Shown one piece after another: positions 25,701 to 36,760 of a stretch of 64,000 bases of DNA. Positions within the stretch are counted from its first letter, which is position 1, and every line of letters begins with the position of its first letter. The notes under the pieces are model-generated. The model ran no database searches and was not told the DNA's origin. It saw only the letters and a program-made list of their open reading frames with translations. Source of the stretch: Xestospongia bergquistia (taxonomy: Eukaryota > Porifera > Demospongiae > Haplosclerida > Petrosiidae); contig OZ014416.1 of NCBI GenBank assembly GCA_963965975.1, positions 2,604,001-2,668,000 of the forward strand, read 5' to 3'. The translations under genes and the position numbers were made by a program.

Positions 25701-28700
25701 AGGAGGGTCATGTTGATGCTCTAAAGTTATTAATTGAAATGGGACATGCTGATATAAATATTACAGATGAAGTAAGTCACATTAGAGTTACTTAAGAATT
25801 ATTTCCTTTGAAGTAAGACAGGTTACTGTGATGTTCAAAATTGATATCAACTTGTCTCATAACCAGACTGCTCATTACTACAAGTATTTTGGAAACATGT
25901 TTTGACAATAAATGTTCAAGAGAAACTCAAATCATTCAGAGTTGGAAAAGTATTAAAGCAATTTAAATGACAAAATCCTTCCCATAAAGAACATTTTAAC
26001 TATCATAGTTTTTGATAGTACAATCAATTGATAATAAAGGACATACTTTTCCAGATTTCTTGTTCTTTCTTTGAGGATTGATAAATTCTTTAATTGCTTT
26101 TATCACCCTAAATTTCAGTTTTTACCTGTATTGTGTCAAACATAGGCTATTTTTGCTCTATTGATAGATGAGTATTCATAAATGAATCAATTAATTAATA
26201 GTCATGAACAATTAGTAATCAAAATTTAGCATGTTCTGTGTGACCTTTATTAACCCTCCCACATATACACTCATGTACATAATAACCTATCTATATTCTT
26301 GTAATTTACCTCTCTTTTTGATGCTTCAGGTTTTTGTAATGCATTCTACATTAGTTGGGCATTCTTAGAAGGTTCATATATTCTAAATACATGTAGATCA
26401 CCGTCTTCAGGTGGAAGTACATTGACATGTGGACAAGGTATTTTGTCCATTTGTATGTAAAACCATAGTTCACATGATGTATCTGACAATAAGTTAATTT
26501 GGTCATATCTGGCTTCCTGAAAAATATACTATTGTATAAAAACCTGTAAAAATTTAGTGATATGTACTGACATTTTCATAGTATTAGTCTATGTCTACTT
26601 TTGCATTGCATGAATTAGTCATTTAATTTTATTTCACAGTGCTCTGTCAGTAAGTGTTACTTATAGATCTGTTTACATGAGATAAAATTTGTACATAAAT
26701 GAAATCAAAATTGTAAGACATCATTGCTATGTGGTATAGTAACAATCATTGCTCAAATTTGACATAGTAATACAATAACTATAGTTAGTATGATTTTTGT
26801 AGTTGAATTATTTTTTACTATTTTCTTTCTAGTTTGAACGAACACCAGCACATTATGCAGCACAGGAGGGTCATGTTGATGCTCTAAAGTTATTAATTGA
26901 AGTGGGACATGCTGATATAAATATTACAGATGAAGTGAGTCACATTAGAGTTACTTAAGAATTATTTCCTTTGAAGTAAGACAGGCTTTTGTGATGTTCA
27001 AAATTGATATCAACTTGTCTCATAACCAGACTGCTCATTACTCATTCAGAGTTGGGAAAGTACTAAAGTAATTTAAATGACAAAATCCTTACCATAAGAA
27101 CATTTTAACTATCATATTTTTTGATAATACAATCATTGATAATAAAGGGCATACTTTTCCAGATTTCTTGTTCTTTCTTTGAGGATTGATAAATTATTTA
27201 ATTGCTTTTATCACCCTAAATTTTGGTTTTCATCTGCATTGTATCAAACATGGGCTATATTGATAGATGAATATATTCATAAATGAATCAATTAATTAAT
27301 AGTCATGAACAATTAGTAATCAAAATTTAGCATGTTCTGTGTGACCTTTATTAACCCTTCCACATATGCACACATGTACATAATAACCTGTCTATATTGT
27401 TCTAATATACCAAGGTATTTTGTCCATTTGTATGTAAAACTATAGTTCACATGATCTATCTGACAATAAGTTAATTTGGTCATATCTGGCTTCCTGAAAA
27501 ATATATATTGTATAAAAACCTACAAAAATTTAGTGATATGTACTGACATTTTCATAGTATTAGTCCTTGTTTACTTTTGTATTGCATGAATTAGTGATTT
27601 AATTCTATTTCACAATGCTCTGTCAGTAAGTGTTACTCATGGATCTTTTTACATGAGATAAAATTTGTACATAAATGAAATCAAAATTGTAATACATCAT
27701 TGCTGTGTGGTATAGTTACAATCATTGCTCAAATTTGACATAGTAATACAATAACTATAGTTTGTGTAATTTTTGAATTTGAATAACATTTTTTGCTTTT
27801 CTTTCTAGTTTAAACTAACACCAGCACATTATGCAGTAAAGAAGGATCATGTTAATACTCTAAAGTTATTAATTGAAGTAGGACAAGCTGATATAAATAT
27901 TACAGATGAAGTAAGTCACATTACAGTTACTTAAGAACTATTTCCTTTGAAGTATGACATTTTAATGTGGTATTCAAAATTGATATCAACTTGTCTCATA
28001 CCCAGACTGTCCATTCCTTAAATACATTGAGAACATGTCTTGACAAAAAATGTTCAAAAGAATCCCAAATCATTCAGAGTTGGAAAAGTACTAAAGCAAT
28101 TTAAATGACAAAATACTTCCCATAAAGAACATTTTAACTATCATATTTTTTGATAATACAATCAATTGATAATAAAGGGCATACTTTGCCAGATTTCTTG
28201 CTCTTTCTTTGAGGATTGATAAATTCTTTAATTGCTTTTATCACCCTAAATTTCAGTTTTTACCTGCATTGTGTCAAACATAGGCTATTTTTGCTATATT
28301 GATAGATGAATATATTCGTAAATGAATTAATTAATAGCCATGAACAATTAGTAATCAAAATTTAGCATGTTCTGTGTGACCTTTATTAACCCTCCCACAT
28401 ATACACAATAAACTTGTCCATGTTCTTTTTACCTGTCTATTTGATGCTTCAAGTTTTTATAATGCATTCTACATTAGTTGAGCATTCTTAGAAGGTTCAT
28501 ATATTCTAAATAGATCACCATCTTCAGGTGGAAGTACATTGACATGTGGACAAGGTATTTTGTCAATTTGTATGTAAAACCGTAGTTCACATGATCTATC
28601 TGTAATAAGTTAATTTGGTCATATCTGGCTTCCTGATAAATATACTACTGTATAAAAACATGTAAAAATTTAGTAATATGTACTGACATTTTCATAGTAT

Positions 28701-31700
28701 TAGTCCTTGTCTACTTTTGGATTGTATGAATTAGTGATTTAATTTTACTTCACAATGCTCTGTCAGTGTTACTTATAAATCTGTTTACATGAGATAAAAT
28801 TTGTACATAAATGAAATCAAAATTGTAAGACATCATTGCTATGTGGTATAGTCTCTGTGCTGCATAATGCGCTGGTGTTTGTTTAGACTAGAAAGAAAAG
28901 AGACAAAATTTATTCAAATATAAAAATTATTCTAACTATAGTTATTGTATTACTATATCAAATTTGAGCAATGATTTTGAGTTACATCATTGTAGAATGT
29001 ACAAACCTTTTTTGAGAGATTTAGTCTTTTTCCTATGACTATATATCAAAAGCATTCTTAAAATTATGATAATCAAGTTAGTCTGTTTATTTGTCGCCAT
29101 ACTACACATGAAATATACATTATATTACTTATAACAATACAGTTGTCATTTATATTGTCACTATTTTCATTTTAGTATGGCAATAGTCTACTCCATTTAG
29201 CCTGTGCAAGTGGCAATAAAGAAATTATTCACTACCTTTTACATAGCGTTCAGCTAAATCCAGATCATCTAGTAGCTCTAAACAATTGTCATCAAATGCC
29301 ATTGGATTGTATTCCATCATACGTATCTAATAGTAATAGATTTCGATTACTGAAGCTGTTTCAACCATTCAAACAATGTCACAGAGACTACCTCACAGAA
29401 TCATATGCTAAATTATTTTTCTGTGGAAAGACAAAGGCTGGTAAAAGTTTGTTGGCTGCTGTTATCTCTTATCATGCTGATAAGGGATCATATGTTTTCT
29501 ATGATCCAGAAAAATGTGTTGAAGGTGCTGTATTACAAACCACTGGAATTGAGTACCTCAGTGTTCGCAGCTGCGAAATAGGAAACATTGTGATTTTTGA
29601 TTTTGCTGGACATGCAGAATATTACAGTAGCCATGCTGCAGTATTGGAAACTCTCTTGTTGAGGTCACCAGCTGTCTTTGTAATTTTAAGCAACCTTACT
29701 GATGATGAGGAGACAATTAAGAAAGATCTGCTTTTCTGGTTTAACTTTGTTGAAAATGTGAGCATGAAGTTAATTAGCTCAAGTCAAGTACTTGTCCTTG
29801 GAAGTCACATTGATGAGTTGGTCAGTGAAAAAGACTTTCAGCCTTTTGTAAATGACATTGCAAGTCTGGCTGTTCGTTTTCAAAATTACAAAGGATTTTT
29901 ACCAATAGATTGTCATCGACCAGGAGGAAAAGGTGTTAAGACATTTATGAAGAAATTAAAAGAGAGCTGTGAAGCTGTAGTAGAAAAAAATGATAAGATG
30001 AGCTACCACTGCCACTGTCTAAATTCTTATCTTCAACAGCTGGAGGAGGTTGCCATTAGCCTTGATGAGCTATGTTCCAAATTAATGGAACTAAACAAGC
30101 CTTGTCTTTTAACTGATCAATCAACAGTGTTAGAAATTTTGACCATTCTTGGAAGCAAGGGCCTCATTTTGTTTCTGGCTGACACATGGGTGATTATTGA
30201 TGAAAAGGCTCTCTTAACTGAGGTAAATGGTGTCTTATTTAATAAAAGTATTGATTGTGAGCGTAAACCAGTTGCCAGTAATACTGGTATAATGCCTGTC
30301 TCTACTCTAGCTAACCTTTTCAAAAACCACAACACAGATATGCTGATTTGTTTTTTAACAAGTCTACAATTTTGTCATCAAATGGACTCTTTTGCTGTTT
30401 CTAGTATCACTAACAATGTACCATCTGATGACTTCCTTATTAGTAAGGATGAAAAATTTTTATTTTTTCCAGCACTTATTACAGAAGACAGGCCCACTTC
30501 AATCTTTGAAACAACAGATGGATTTGGTTGGTGCCTATGGTGTCCTGAATCACATCAATTTCTCTCCATGCGTTTTCTCCATATTCTTTTTCATCACTTA
30601 GCTTATACTTGCTGTCCTCCTCCTCTTGAGGAAACTGATTATATTACTGATAATGCAGCAATCCAAGAATTACACTGAGTTTGTACTATGTGGAAAAATG
30701 GTATTAATTGGAAGGAGGAGAAGAATGTTGAAGTGATGGTTGAGGTTACTGAAGGCAACCGATGTGTTACAGTTCTTGTGTCTCACAACAGTTTAATTGA
30801 AAGTTATCAACTCCGTACATCACTCATCAAAGAAGTACTAAAACTTAAAAATGAGTTATGTCCATGTACTTCAAAACAGTTCGCTATTGCAGCTGGTAAA
30901 TTTAAAGATATCATGGAAAAGGATCAGAAAAATCGCACCCTGTATGCTCTAAGAAACGTTGCTAAAGGAGTACTAACAAGAGAAACCATTACATCCTCTA
31001 CTGACAAAAGTGTTATTGTCCAATTAGTTGTTGGTGAAAAGGAACCATACCTCTGTCTTGCCCCTCTTGTGACCAAAGCTCTCTTTACTGACAACAACAA
31101 AGATCTACCACTACCTGATCACTATGTCCAACATATTGAAGAAGTATGCAAGGACATCATGTCCCTCTATCCATCATCAAATTTTACCCACCTCTCTGTA
31201 AAAGAACATCTCAACAAATTTAGTATTTTTGCTGGACGTAATCCACTGGTAAGTTTACATTCACTTTCTCTAAACAATGTGTCTATGACATTGTTTATCT
31301 TATCTACATAGGGTATACCTTCTCCACCAATAAAAGATGAAGTAATACAAAGATTATCAAAACATGTTCAGACAAGAACAACAAAAGGTTCTAATTATGT
31401 CAGTATTCTCTTTGTATTGACTTAGTTATTATTACAGATTTTATTAACACTGTTACCACACCTGACAAACAGATGTCATCATCTATTACATGCAATGTTG
31501 GAGGTATGTCTACATGTCAAGAAAATGTCATATTTTCAATAATTTAGTTTATTTATTATTATTTAGTTTACTTGTTTTTATATCTACTACTATTATATTT
31601 GATTACTTTCATTAAGTTATATATTGTTATATTATAGGTAGTAGTCAGGAGACAATGTTAACAAAGGATAGTTTATCTGTTGAATTCAGTCATTTCCCTA

Positions 31701-32964
31701 AATTATGTATGTTAGACAATCTTATATGACAGTTCTATATCTTATTGTACTCACAGTCGAAAGACCAACAAGACGTGAAGTTTTAATCCAACTAGCTGAT
31801 ATTGATACTTTATGGCGTAGTATTGGAGATAGTCTCGGAGTGAGTGATAATGACCTTCAAGGTTTGGCCAATGCCAATATGCAGAATCAAACGAGACTTG
31901 GTCACGTTATTCAGAATTGGTTTGACATGGATGGTCAAGGTGAAGGTGCTCCTGTCACATGGACAACCATTTTAGATGTCATAAAGGGACCACTTATTAA
32001 GAAGAAAGCTCATGCTATGACAATATATGAGTACTTGAAACTAGAAAGTTCTGCACAACAGATTACTCAAAGTAAGTGGACAATACAATGTTTAGTTACT
32101 ATATTTATGTAGACTGCTTCCTTAATAATTCCATGGTCACTAAAGAGATAGTTAATTTACTCATGTCAACCATATTGGAGGTCATTTTAAGAGACATTTT
32201 TGTCATTGCTTTGCAAGTATCTTTAATTTTTATGGAATATGACAATAAAATATTGACCATGAGATAATTAGAAAGTTTACCTATGGTTAACTGAAAGAGT
32301 ACAAAATAAACAGTTTCAGTTATCAAGCTATGATTGTGTACACCTATTTTATTATAGGTAGTAACAGTGAACATGTTAATAATAGTACATATATACACTA
32401 TTATATACTATGTTCATTGTCATACTAAAATTTTATAGGAGGTGTGGCACAAACAGACAATTATAAAATTAATGAACAAACCAATGGTAAGTTACTATAT
32501 CTTAACTTGTGTATAAAGATACAATGATTTCTCCTCGATATAGATATCAATGAAAGTGTTAGTGAGTCTATCACAGAGGACAATAACACTGTTAGTGGTA
32601 AGTTTATAATTTAGCATAGAAAGATAATGTATTTTATTAATTACATTATACAGGTAAATTTAATGCATCAAAAATCTTTCGGGTTCATTTTGCTGATCTT
32701 TGTGACATAATCATGGATGCTAATCCTCATCGTATGGTTAACAAACTTGTCTCTGCTGATCTGTTGCCACAGGATATTGCAGAAGATGTTAAGAGTACAA
32801 CTGATGCATATGATACAGCTGATAAAGTTGTGGGAAAGCTACAAAGACTGATAGATGATGATGAACACCCAATTGAGTTGCTAAAGAAGATTTGTGATTT
32901 TCTTTTAGAACAAACTGACAAGACTTTAAAGGAAATTGGTACTAAAATGATAAGTCAATTATAG
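16749..32964 (+). CDS. Ankyrin-Roc-COR-Death-CARD protein, 20 exons
   Basis: My exon model is 16749-16787, 19315-19407, 20200-20316, 21183-21280, 21727-21825, 22564-22665, 23537-23638, 24658-24759, 25670-25771, 26833-26934, 27809-27910, 29176-31248, 31312-31387, 31438-31503, 31638-31706, 31757-32071, 32358-32384, 32439-32486, 32544-32597 and 32654-32964. All introns are GT-AG and phases agree throughout, except for a missing base in exon 4 and a TGA at 30676. The protein would be about 1365 residues: ankyrin exons, Roc-like GTPase, COR-like region, Death domain, CARD-like domain. By family knowledge, ankyrin repeats bind ligands, Roc-COR switches and oligomerises, and death folds recruit signalling partners, so an intracellular sensor or cell-death adaptor is inferred. 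The start ATG (MTAQLSEEEQYDI) is the first in a spliced phase-0 exon. The gene may be a pseudogene if both lesions are real. Confidence 0.78.
16788..19314 (+). other. Intron 1 of the ANK-Roc gene
   Basis: A 2.5-kb AT-rich intron. A diverged direct duplication of about 160 bp is visible (about 17365-17520 and 17560-17720, both with AATCATxTTTAAGAATA and GGGATxTAGxAATCTCT). A 23-bp unit, TGTTAATAATAAAATGTTAATA, is repeated three times near 18565-18630. No exon was seen. Confidence 0.6.
19315..27910 (+). CDS. Ten ankyrin-type exons, all phase 0
   Basis: Each exon is flanked by AG and GT(A/C/G)AGT and most encode exactly one repeat: 93 bp, 117 bp, 98 bp, 99 bp, then six of 102 bp. The 102-bp exons carry the ankyrin core TPAHYAAxEGHVDALKLLI and end in ADINITDE or a close variant. 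Exon 21727-21825 reads DDDTALHLASGNGHIETVQF. The 34-residue length is one longer than the canonical 33. The exon at 21183-21280 is one base short, in an A5 run, so its second half is out of frame. Confidence 0.85.
19772..20157. mobile_element. hAT-type MITE in intron 2
   Basis: The ends read TAGTGTTCCACCAATAC and GTATCGGTGGAACACTG, near-perfect terminal inverted repeats of the hAT CAGTG...CACTG kind. They are flanked by ATTCTTAT and ATTTTTAT, an 8-bp target duplication with one mismatch. The interior carries TTA/TTATTA simple repeat and inverted GATACCGATA blocks. There is no coding capacity. Confidence 0.85.
22564..28851 (+). repeat. Tandemly duplicated exon-intron units of about 1.0-1.2 kb
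   Basis: Six units start at exons 22564, 23537, 24658, 25670, 26833 and 27809 (spacings 973, 1121, 1012, 1163 and 976). Introns as well as exons are nearly identical over long stretches, for example the block ending in CAATAACTATAGTTAGT before each exon. The units from 23537 and 27809 are closest to each other in exon and intron, so one duplication moved a multi-unit block. Some units lack about 150 bp around the GGTGGAAGTACATTGACATG segment. Confidence 0.9.
28852..28975 (-). repeat. Inverted fragment of an ankyrin exon and its intron
   Basis: On the minus strand this reads as the end of the duplicated intron (CAATAACTATAGTTAG, CTTTTCTTTCTAG) followed by the first 30-odd bases of an exon, SKQTPAHYAAQ, identical in type to exon 25670. 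The plus-strand repeat unit breaks at GTATAGT (28851) and switches directly into this inverted copy. It lies in the intron before the Roc exon and does not alter the spliced product. Confidence 0.88.
29176..31248 (+). CDS. Large exon: last ankyrin repeat, Roc-like GTPase and COR-like region, with in-frame TGA
   Basis: 691 codons in phase 0. It opens with an ankyrin repeat (NSLLHLACASGNKEIIHYLL). The GTPase follows: P-loop GKTKAGKS (29425-29448), a switch-I-like TTGIEYL, DFAGHAEYY as G3 (29599 on), and GSHIDEL in the place of G4, where Roc domains usually have THxD or TKxD. A winged-helix COR-A-like stretch follows (LTILGSKGLILFLADTWVII). A TGA at 30676-30678 interrupts the frame; the same frame then continues with VCTMWKNGINW and about 190 codons of matching sequence to the donor at 31249. 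A CGA-to-TGA change would explain it. Family assignment rests on motif order, not on a search. Confidence 0.82.
31312..31706 (+). CDS. Three linker exons (31312-31387, 31438-31503, 31638-31706)
   Basis: Short exons of 76, 66 and 69 bp joining the COR region to the Death domain. They switch the phase from 0 to 1 and then stay symmetrical 1-1. They encode a polar linker (RTTKDFINTVTTPDKQ, SSSITCNVGG). The intron between the first two is only 50 bp, in line with compact sponge introns. The donor AAAG/GTTCTA at 31388 is weak, so this junction is the least certain of the tail. Confidence 0.65.
31757..32071 (+). CDS. Death domain exon
   Basis: A 315-bp exon, phase 1-1. It encodes about 105 residues with the six-helix Death pattern: LWRSIGDSLGVSDNDL (helix 1-2), a middle stretch ending LGHVIQNWFDM, then VTWTTILDVIKGPLIKKKA with the conserved Trp before helix 5, ending in IYEYLKLE. 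Death domains pair with other death folds in apoptosis and innate immune complexes. The exon is a symmetrical cassette. An acceptor and a GTAAGT donor are both present. Confidence 0.82.
32358..32597 (+). CDS. Three Ser/Asn-rich mini-exons (32358-32384, 32439-32486, 32544-32597)
   Basis: Exons of 27, 48 and 54 bp, each a multiple of three and phase 1-1, each with AG and GT signals. They encode low-complexity polar sequence (SNSEHVNN; GVAQTDNYKINEQTN; INESVSESITEDNN). Because all three are symmetrical, any could be skipped without changing the frame, so the Death-CARD linker length could vary by splicing. Confidence 0.6.
32654..32964 (+). CDS. Terminal CARD-like exon
   Basis: Starts in phase 1 and ends at TAG 32962-32964. 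It encodes about 100 residues of amphipathic helices: FADLCDIIMDANPHRMV, KLVSADLLPQDIAEDV, ADKVVGKLQRLID, PIELLKKICDFLL, a spacing typical of CARD-type death folds. It occupies the same terminal position, with the same acceptor phase, as the clearer CARD exon of the second locus (63545-63871). An alternative is another death-fold subclass. Confidence 0.7.
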
Positions 32965-33072
32965 TGTGTAAGTTGAAAATATTACATGAACACACATAAC
33001 ATCTATAATGTTTAAAGTAGATTAAATAATTTAATTTAATTATTGCTTTGTTGTGTATTGAGTTAATAATTA

Positions 33073-33078
33073 AATAAA
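33073..33078 (+). terminator. Polyadenylation signal candidate
   Basis: AATAAA about 110 bp after the stop codon of the ANK-Roc gene. Another AATAAA lies near 33177. Either could end the transcript. Confidence 0.45.
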
Positions 33079-35119
33079 ATGTACCAGAAATAGCTGACAT
33101 GTGTTTTCTCTATTAAATGAATTAACTGATCACAATCTTGTAATAATACTAACAATACTAGTGTATTATTATATACAATAAAACTCAAAGAGACAAATTA
33201 AAGACTATATAAATAACAAACTCTTTAATGTGTAATAAGTTGTAATAACTACATATTCTTTTCTATTGTTGGTTAAATGTTCATTGGATAAAGTCCTCCC
33301 TTTTACAGTTTGTTGTATTTGTTGCTATCTAATACTTTATTTAGTAGACTGTACCAGTGTTTGTTACTTGAACTATTTGGTTATAATATTTTATTAATAT
33401 TTTATTTTGTAGATTTCCATCCATTTTTATATTTTTGATGTAATGCTGTATATTACAATTGCTGATTTTAATGTTTAGACATTGCTGTACCTTAAATTTC
33501 ATACATTACTTTAAAGAAAACTTTAAAATTTTCAAAGGTACATGTACTTTAAATCTATAAGCACAGACAGTTAATAGGGAAATTGTAATATATAAACTGA
33601 CAATGTTATATTATAAAACATCCTACATGGACATAACTGAAAACAGTTTACAATGACAAAAATTTCTAATTAAGTAGGAGGGAACAACTACTCATCTCTT
33701 TGAGTACATGTAAATGCAATTAACTATGTTTATAAATACAATTAAACATTCCAGTCATCCACAAAGTGTTTTCCTGATTACAACATATAGTCTTTCAAAG
33801 GAGGAAGGAGCATATTACAACATCAAGAGATTATTTTGAGGCTATGGACTTCTGATATCAATAGTACATATAACAGTCTTTATTAATATCAACCATTATG
33901 TACCTTATAGAATTCTTAACCTCCATGCAAAATTAAGACTAAGAATTCTGTAATATACAGTATATAGGTAGTGGCTATTTTTACAGCACAGGAAGTGCAT
34001 ACTACAACGAGAAATTAATACTATATCCTCAGACACTAATCCCTAAATATTAGAACCTAATGTATTAATTTCATATTGGAGTACAGACTTCCTGCACCAT
34101 ACAAATAACCACTACAATATATATCATTATACAACTTATATTAATCAACTCTACAACAATAACAATAATGTTAAAGAGAACCAAATTCAATGTTTCCATT
34201 GATGTTTGGAATAAAATGTCAAGTAATAAAAGGAAATGAAGAGCAAATAGAAGATATGAAAATGACCTTAAGAATAATACACCAAAAAGGAAATCTGTCT
34301 TGATAATCTTCATAGTATGAATGAACATATGATTGTAAACAGTCTACATAATAGAGTATCATGAGTATGTAATGAGAATAGGCTGCCTGCATTTGTTCAC
34401 TCATTTAATTAATACAAACAATGTGTCATCATCTAGTAATGTGTCAATCATCCTCTTTGTTGGTGTCCACGTCTGCTATCAATTCAAACTATAGCTATAT
34501 TATCATTACCACTGTGGTATTCAAGTATAAAGTGCACATGGAGGAAATTGGTGCTGATAATTAACAAGTAAATAATTATTATAATTTATCATAATAATTA
34601 TTGTAATTTAATTATCTTTAGAAAAATCTCCATTAAAAAGAAGAAATAGATACAAAATCATATGAAAAAATTAGAATTTTTATCTGTGCCAAACAATTTG
34701 ATTAAAATGATTACAAAAGAAAAGAAACACTTTTTGTTCAACAGAAGATATCAAACAAACTATGAAATGATTTTAATGGACAATCTGTGTCTGCTAGATG
34801 TCACACACACACACACACATGTACATGTACATGTACATACAGACATATATTGACACAACATATACAAGAACTACTAACACATTGTACTGTAGTGTAGGTA
34901 TTGTGTATTATGAAATCATTATATCCTTTGTGGTCAGACCCCTATAAGTGGTCTGTATGGTTGTGCTATGTAAGTGGCTTGTGAACAGGATCTCTTTATG
35001 CTAGTTATTTATGTTCTAATATTGCTGTACTCAATTAATACACTACATATACTGCCTCTATGGAGACCACATAATCAATGCAGACGGTATTGTAAATTAA
35101 ACTTCACCTTTAGTTAATA
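33079..35119. other. Intergenic spacer with a microsatellite
   Basis: No gene is supported. A (CA)n run followed by (GTACAT)n is at 34802-34838. The remaining sequence is AT-rich with no exon signals. Confidence 0.5.
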
Positions 35120-36760
35120 GCCCTTTAGAAGTCTCATAAAACCCTCCCAATGGAATTATTTCTGTGACTTTCTTAGTGAAGACATAGGTGATGATGAAAC
35201 AGACTGTAATTTGTTGTCATCAATCATTCAGGTATGAATAGATTTATGACAGTTTGTTTTTTTAATGACTTATGGTAAATTGTACTTCATATCATGAGTC
35301 TTATTACATAATTGAGAGTGTAGTAAAGAACGTTACTGCAGCTTCATGGGTATTGAAAACTAAAGATTGTCACAAACTACAACAATCTACACTTGAAATG
35401 GTTAATTTAGATGTAACATTGCTTTTTCAATTTATACATGACACTATGCATTAGTATGTTATAGTGAAAGTTCAAGAATTATCTAATCTTAATCAAGACC
35501 AACTGAGTTGCTTATCAGACGTTTTTGAGTCCACTAATGAATTTTTATCACCTTTAAGGGATTAGAGACAGTATAACTCCAGAAATGATGTTTAAAGACT
35601 CATTTGACATGATAATAAGTTTGTCTCAATCAGATTTTCATAATCTTTTTGATTTGCTGTTATTTTTTGCCCATTATTTAGGTATCCAAGTCTCTAAGTC
35701 TTGAAATGGTGCATACATGGAGAGAGCATGCATGGCTCAAAATGACAGTGTATAATATTTGAAGGAAAATGATCTACATACCTTTATTTCAATCATTAAA
35801 AACGGATTTGCAAACTAATCTTGTCAAGTCTGAAGTAAGTATACATGTATCTGTACCAAGATACTATTATTATTTTATTATAGGTTGTATCAGTTAATAG
35901 TATTAGTTCTTCTGGTTTAATTTACTTGTTTTCCAAGATGACAGTGTGTTCTTCTCTCATACACATTTTTCACTTCATCCTAACTGTTTACAACTATTCT
36001 CTATTATGATGATGTTGAGTTCTGTAATCCCCTTGGATCTAAAAGATATAAACACAAACTTGGTGTGTGTCTTGTGTGATCTCTTCTTATACTTTACTTT
36101 CGTTTATAAAGGTGCATGTCTTTTATTATTTTTTGATTAATTTGAGACCACTTTATTGTGTAAGGATCAACCAGATTCATTATTGGCCCTTCAGAAGCAG
36201 AGTGACATTACCAAGTATTCAATGATCAAAACTTTGGAGCCATTTGTAAGGGATGTAGCAGTTTTGGTAAGTAAAAGACTATAAGTAATGTATATCATCT
36301 TTAACTACTTATACCCTGAAAGAATGTATGGTACCTTTAGTTGCTGTTTTAAATCTTTAGTTTCGCTAGCTATTGGTGGTTTCAAAGAGAACAACTCAGC
36401 TAATCAGACTTGTGTAGGTGGAACATTATGATATTTCATTGAAGGTTTACTATATGTCTATGTGATAATCTATGCATCTTTACATAATTGTTTTGCTTAG
36501 GTTCATAAAAGTCAGTGCACTCTAGATCTAAGGACTATTGAACACTATGATGGTTGTTTATCTGAAATGAATGCACATCCTAGTTGGCAGATGATCTCTC
36601 AACAGAATATGGTCTCAATTTTAGATTAATTTGAATGATATCAAGTACTTTCATGTCTGTACTGGAGCAATGCTACCAGATATATTTCATGATATACTTG
36701 AAGGTGTTTTTTTTTCTTTTAAAGTTAAAACACTCCTTAGACATTAAACATGAGATAATG
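35120..36760 (+). pseudogene. Decayed transposase-like gene with the PDIFHDILEG motif
   Basis: Several plus-strand pieces read as one degraded protein of the family also seen at 11222-11424: VNCTSYHESYYIIESVVKNV (near 35275), HAWLKMTVYNI (near 35730), MIYIPLFQSLKTDLQTNLV (near 35770), RTIEHYDGCLSEMNAH (near 36530), YFHVCTGAMLPDIFHDILEG (near 36650). Stops and frame changes occur throughout; some donor/acceptor pairs (for example GTAAGT at 35834) remain. The transposon class is uncertain. Confidence 0.55.

Noticed and set aside
30117-30601. Minus- and plus-strand open frames overlapping the Roc exon
   Set aside because: They are shadows of the long coding frame, with no motifs or splice signals of their own.
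30676-30678. TGA as selenocysteine
   Set aside because: No redox-type motif surrounds it, no SECIS-like element was noted, and a CGA mutation is simpler.
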